From NCBI GenBank assembly GCA_900766865.1, contig CAAFXA010000322.1, forward strand, positions 1-24,128: 24,128 bases of DNA. The letters run 5' to 3'. A program made the translations under genes and the position numbers. Shown here one piece after another: positions 23,400 to 24,128 of the stretch; position 1 is the stretch's first letter, and every line of letters begins with the position of its first letter. The DNA is from an uncultured Akkermansia sp. GTDB taxonomy: Bacteria; Verrucomicrobiota; Verrucomicrobiia; Verrucomicrobiales; Akkermansiaceae. The notes under the pieces were generated by a model that ran no database searches, was not told the DNA's origin, and saw nothing but the letters and a program-made list of their open reading frames with translations.

Positions 23400-23406
23400 A
23401 AGGCGC

Positions 23407-24128
23407 ATGAAACAGCAGATGCGCAGCTTCCTGATGGTGCTCTCCTTTCTGGTTGGTGGCTTTTTGCACGAGCCAATCCACAGCTATGGTTGGTTATTGC
23501 CGATGGGTATCACCACCATGCTTACCATCACCTTTCTGGGGCTGGACACCTCCCAGCTGCGCCCCCGAATCATGCACCTGTGGGTTCTTCTTGCGCTTCA
23601 GCTTGTGTGGGTTGCAGCCTGGCTCACTGCCCACATCATGGGGTATCCGGTGCTGGCGGAATCCGTCTATTACTGCGGAGCGGCGCCCATTGCATCGGCG
23701 GCGCCCATCATTGTGCACCTGTTGCGCGGCAACGTAGGGTTCATCACTACGGCCATGGTTCTCAGTCAGGTACTCTTTGCCACACTCACACCCTTTGTTC
23801 TGCCATTCGTGGTCAACAGCCCGAACCTGAGTTATACAGAACTGATGCTCCTGGTTGCCAAACAGATTGGCATTGTGCTGGGAATCCCGGCAGTTACCGC
23901 CTGTGCCCTGCGCACCCTTTATCCCCCGTGCAAAGCGTGGTCCGGAAAACTCAAAGATGTCTCTCTCGGCATCTGGAACTTCAATCTCATCATCGTCTCG
24001 GCCATAGGCACCCATCGCATCCTCAGCATGAATTATACTCTGTGGGATATGCTACCGATGGCTCTCGGAGCCGTTGTTATCTGTGCCGTGGGCTTTCTGG
24101 TAGGCTACCGCATCGGATACCCTGCTCT
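23407..24128 (+). CDS. BASS-type (bile acid:sodium symporter family) membrane carrier, 3' end cut off
   Basis: The frame stays open from ATG 23407 to the window edge, giving 240 residues. It is highly hydrophobic with about seven helices. The segment CGAAPIASAAPIIVHLLRGNVG, followed by MVLSQVLFATLTPFVLPFVV, resembles the crossover region of SBF/BASS transporters, in which a short polar stretch between helices binds sodium and the organic anion. Family members have about 290-330 residues, so 50-90 are missing. The substrate cannot be told; relatives carry bile acids, pantoate, pyruvate and other organic acids. It starts 7 nt after the 7TM-HD stop and is probably cotranscribed. Confidence 0.65.
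   Translation, partial: MKQQMRSFLMVLSFLVGGFLHEPIHSYGWLLPMGITTMLTITFLGLDTSQLRPRIMHLWVLLALQLVWVAAWLTAHIMGYPVLAESVYYCGAAPIASAAPIIVHLLRGNVGFITTAMVLSQVLFATLTPFVLPFVVNSPNLSYTELMLLVAKQIGIVLGIPAVTACALRTLYPPCKAWSGKLKDVSLGIWNFNLIIVSAIGTHRILSMNYTLWDMLPMALGAVVICAVGFLVGYRIGYPA

Overview
The window looks like a contig from a gut-associated Verrucomicrobiota bacterium, probably Akkermansia-like. The grounds are moderately GC-rich sequence, a gram-negative style set of exported proteins, a pair of PilT-type ATPases, an exported GH110 alpha-galactosidase of the mucin-glycan type, and an almost complete lack of Shine-Dalgarno sequences. The taxon is inferred from gene content, not from a marker gene. The first 20 bases are sequencing adapter, not genome. 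Both ends cut through genes: a diadenylate cyclase on the left and a BASS-type membrane carrier on the right.

Layout. Bases 21-4055 (minus strand) hold cdaA (c-di-AMP synthase, partial), a phosphoethanolamine-transferase-like membrane sulfatase-fold enzyme, a YlbF-family protein with a Cys/His-rich tail, and a PhnP-like metallo-beta-lactamase-fold hydrolase. A 63-bp divergent promoter region with a perfect palindrome separates this block from recN (plus). Next come an exported coiled-coil protein with its own promoter and a strong terminator, then a tight plus-strand run: two small exported proteins, an exported GH110 glycosidase, an RlmB-like rRNA methyltransferase, a calcineurin-type phosphoesterase, an internally deleted glycosyltransferase remnant and a third small exported protein. 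This run meets a long minus-strand series tail to tail, with a 17-bp overlap. In transcription order that series is: Sel1-like exported repeat protein, PilT-like ATPase with a duplicated N domain, canonical PilT, coaD, two more small exported proteins, a NifS-type cysteine desulfurase and comEC. On the far right, plus strand, are a PgpH-like 7TM-HD c-di-AMP phosphodiesterase candidate behind a perfect-consensus promoter, and the partial carrier.

How it fits together. c-di-AMP synthesis and breakdown candidates lie at opposite ends of the contig. PilT, ComEC and RecN are parts used in pilus retraction, DNA import and recombinational repair, so the window may carry pieces of a natural-transformation pathway. 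The most novel signal is a family of five small exported helical proteins (two pairs plus one single) scattered through two operons. All share a 14-residue motif, x-L-x-[KR]-[VI]-x-[DN]-x-x-[ST]-A-x-x-A, and three also share a C-terminal GS motif. The second genome-level signal is in translation starts: none of the 23 genes has a GGAG, GAGG or AGGA core upstream, and several good sigma-70-type promoters sit so close to the ATG that the transcripts should be leaderless or nearly so.
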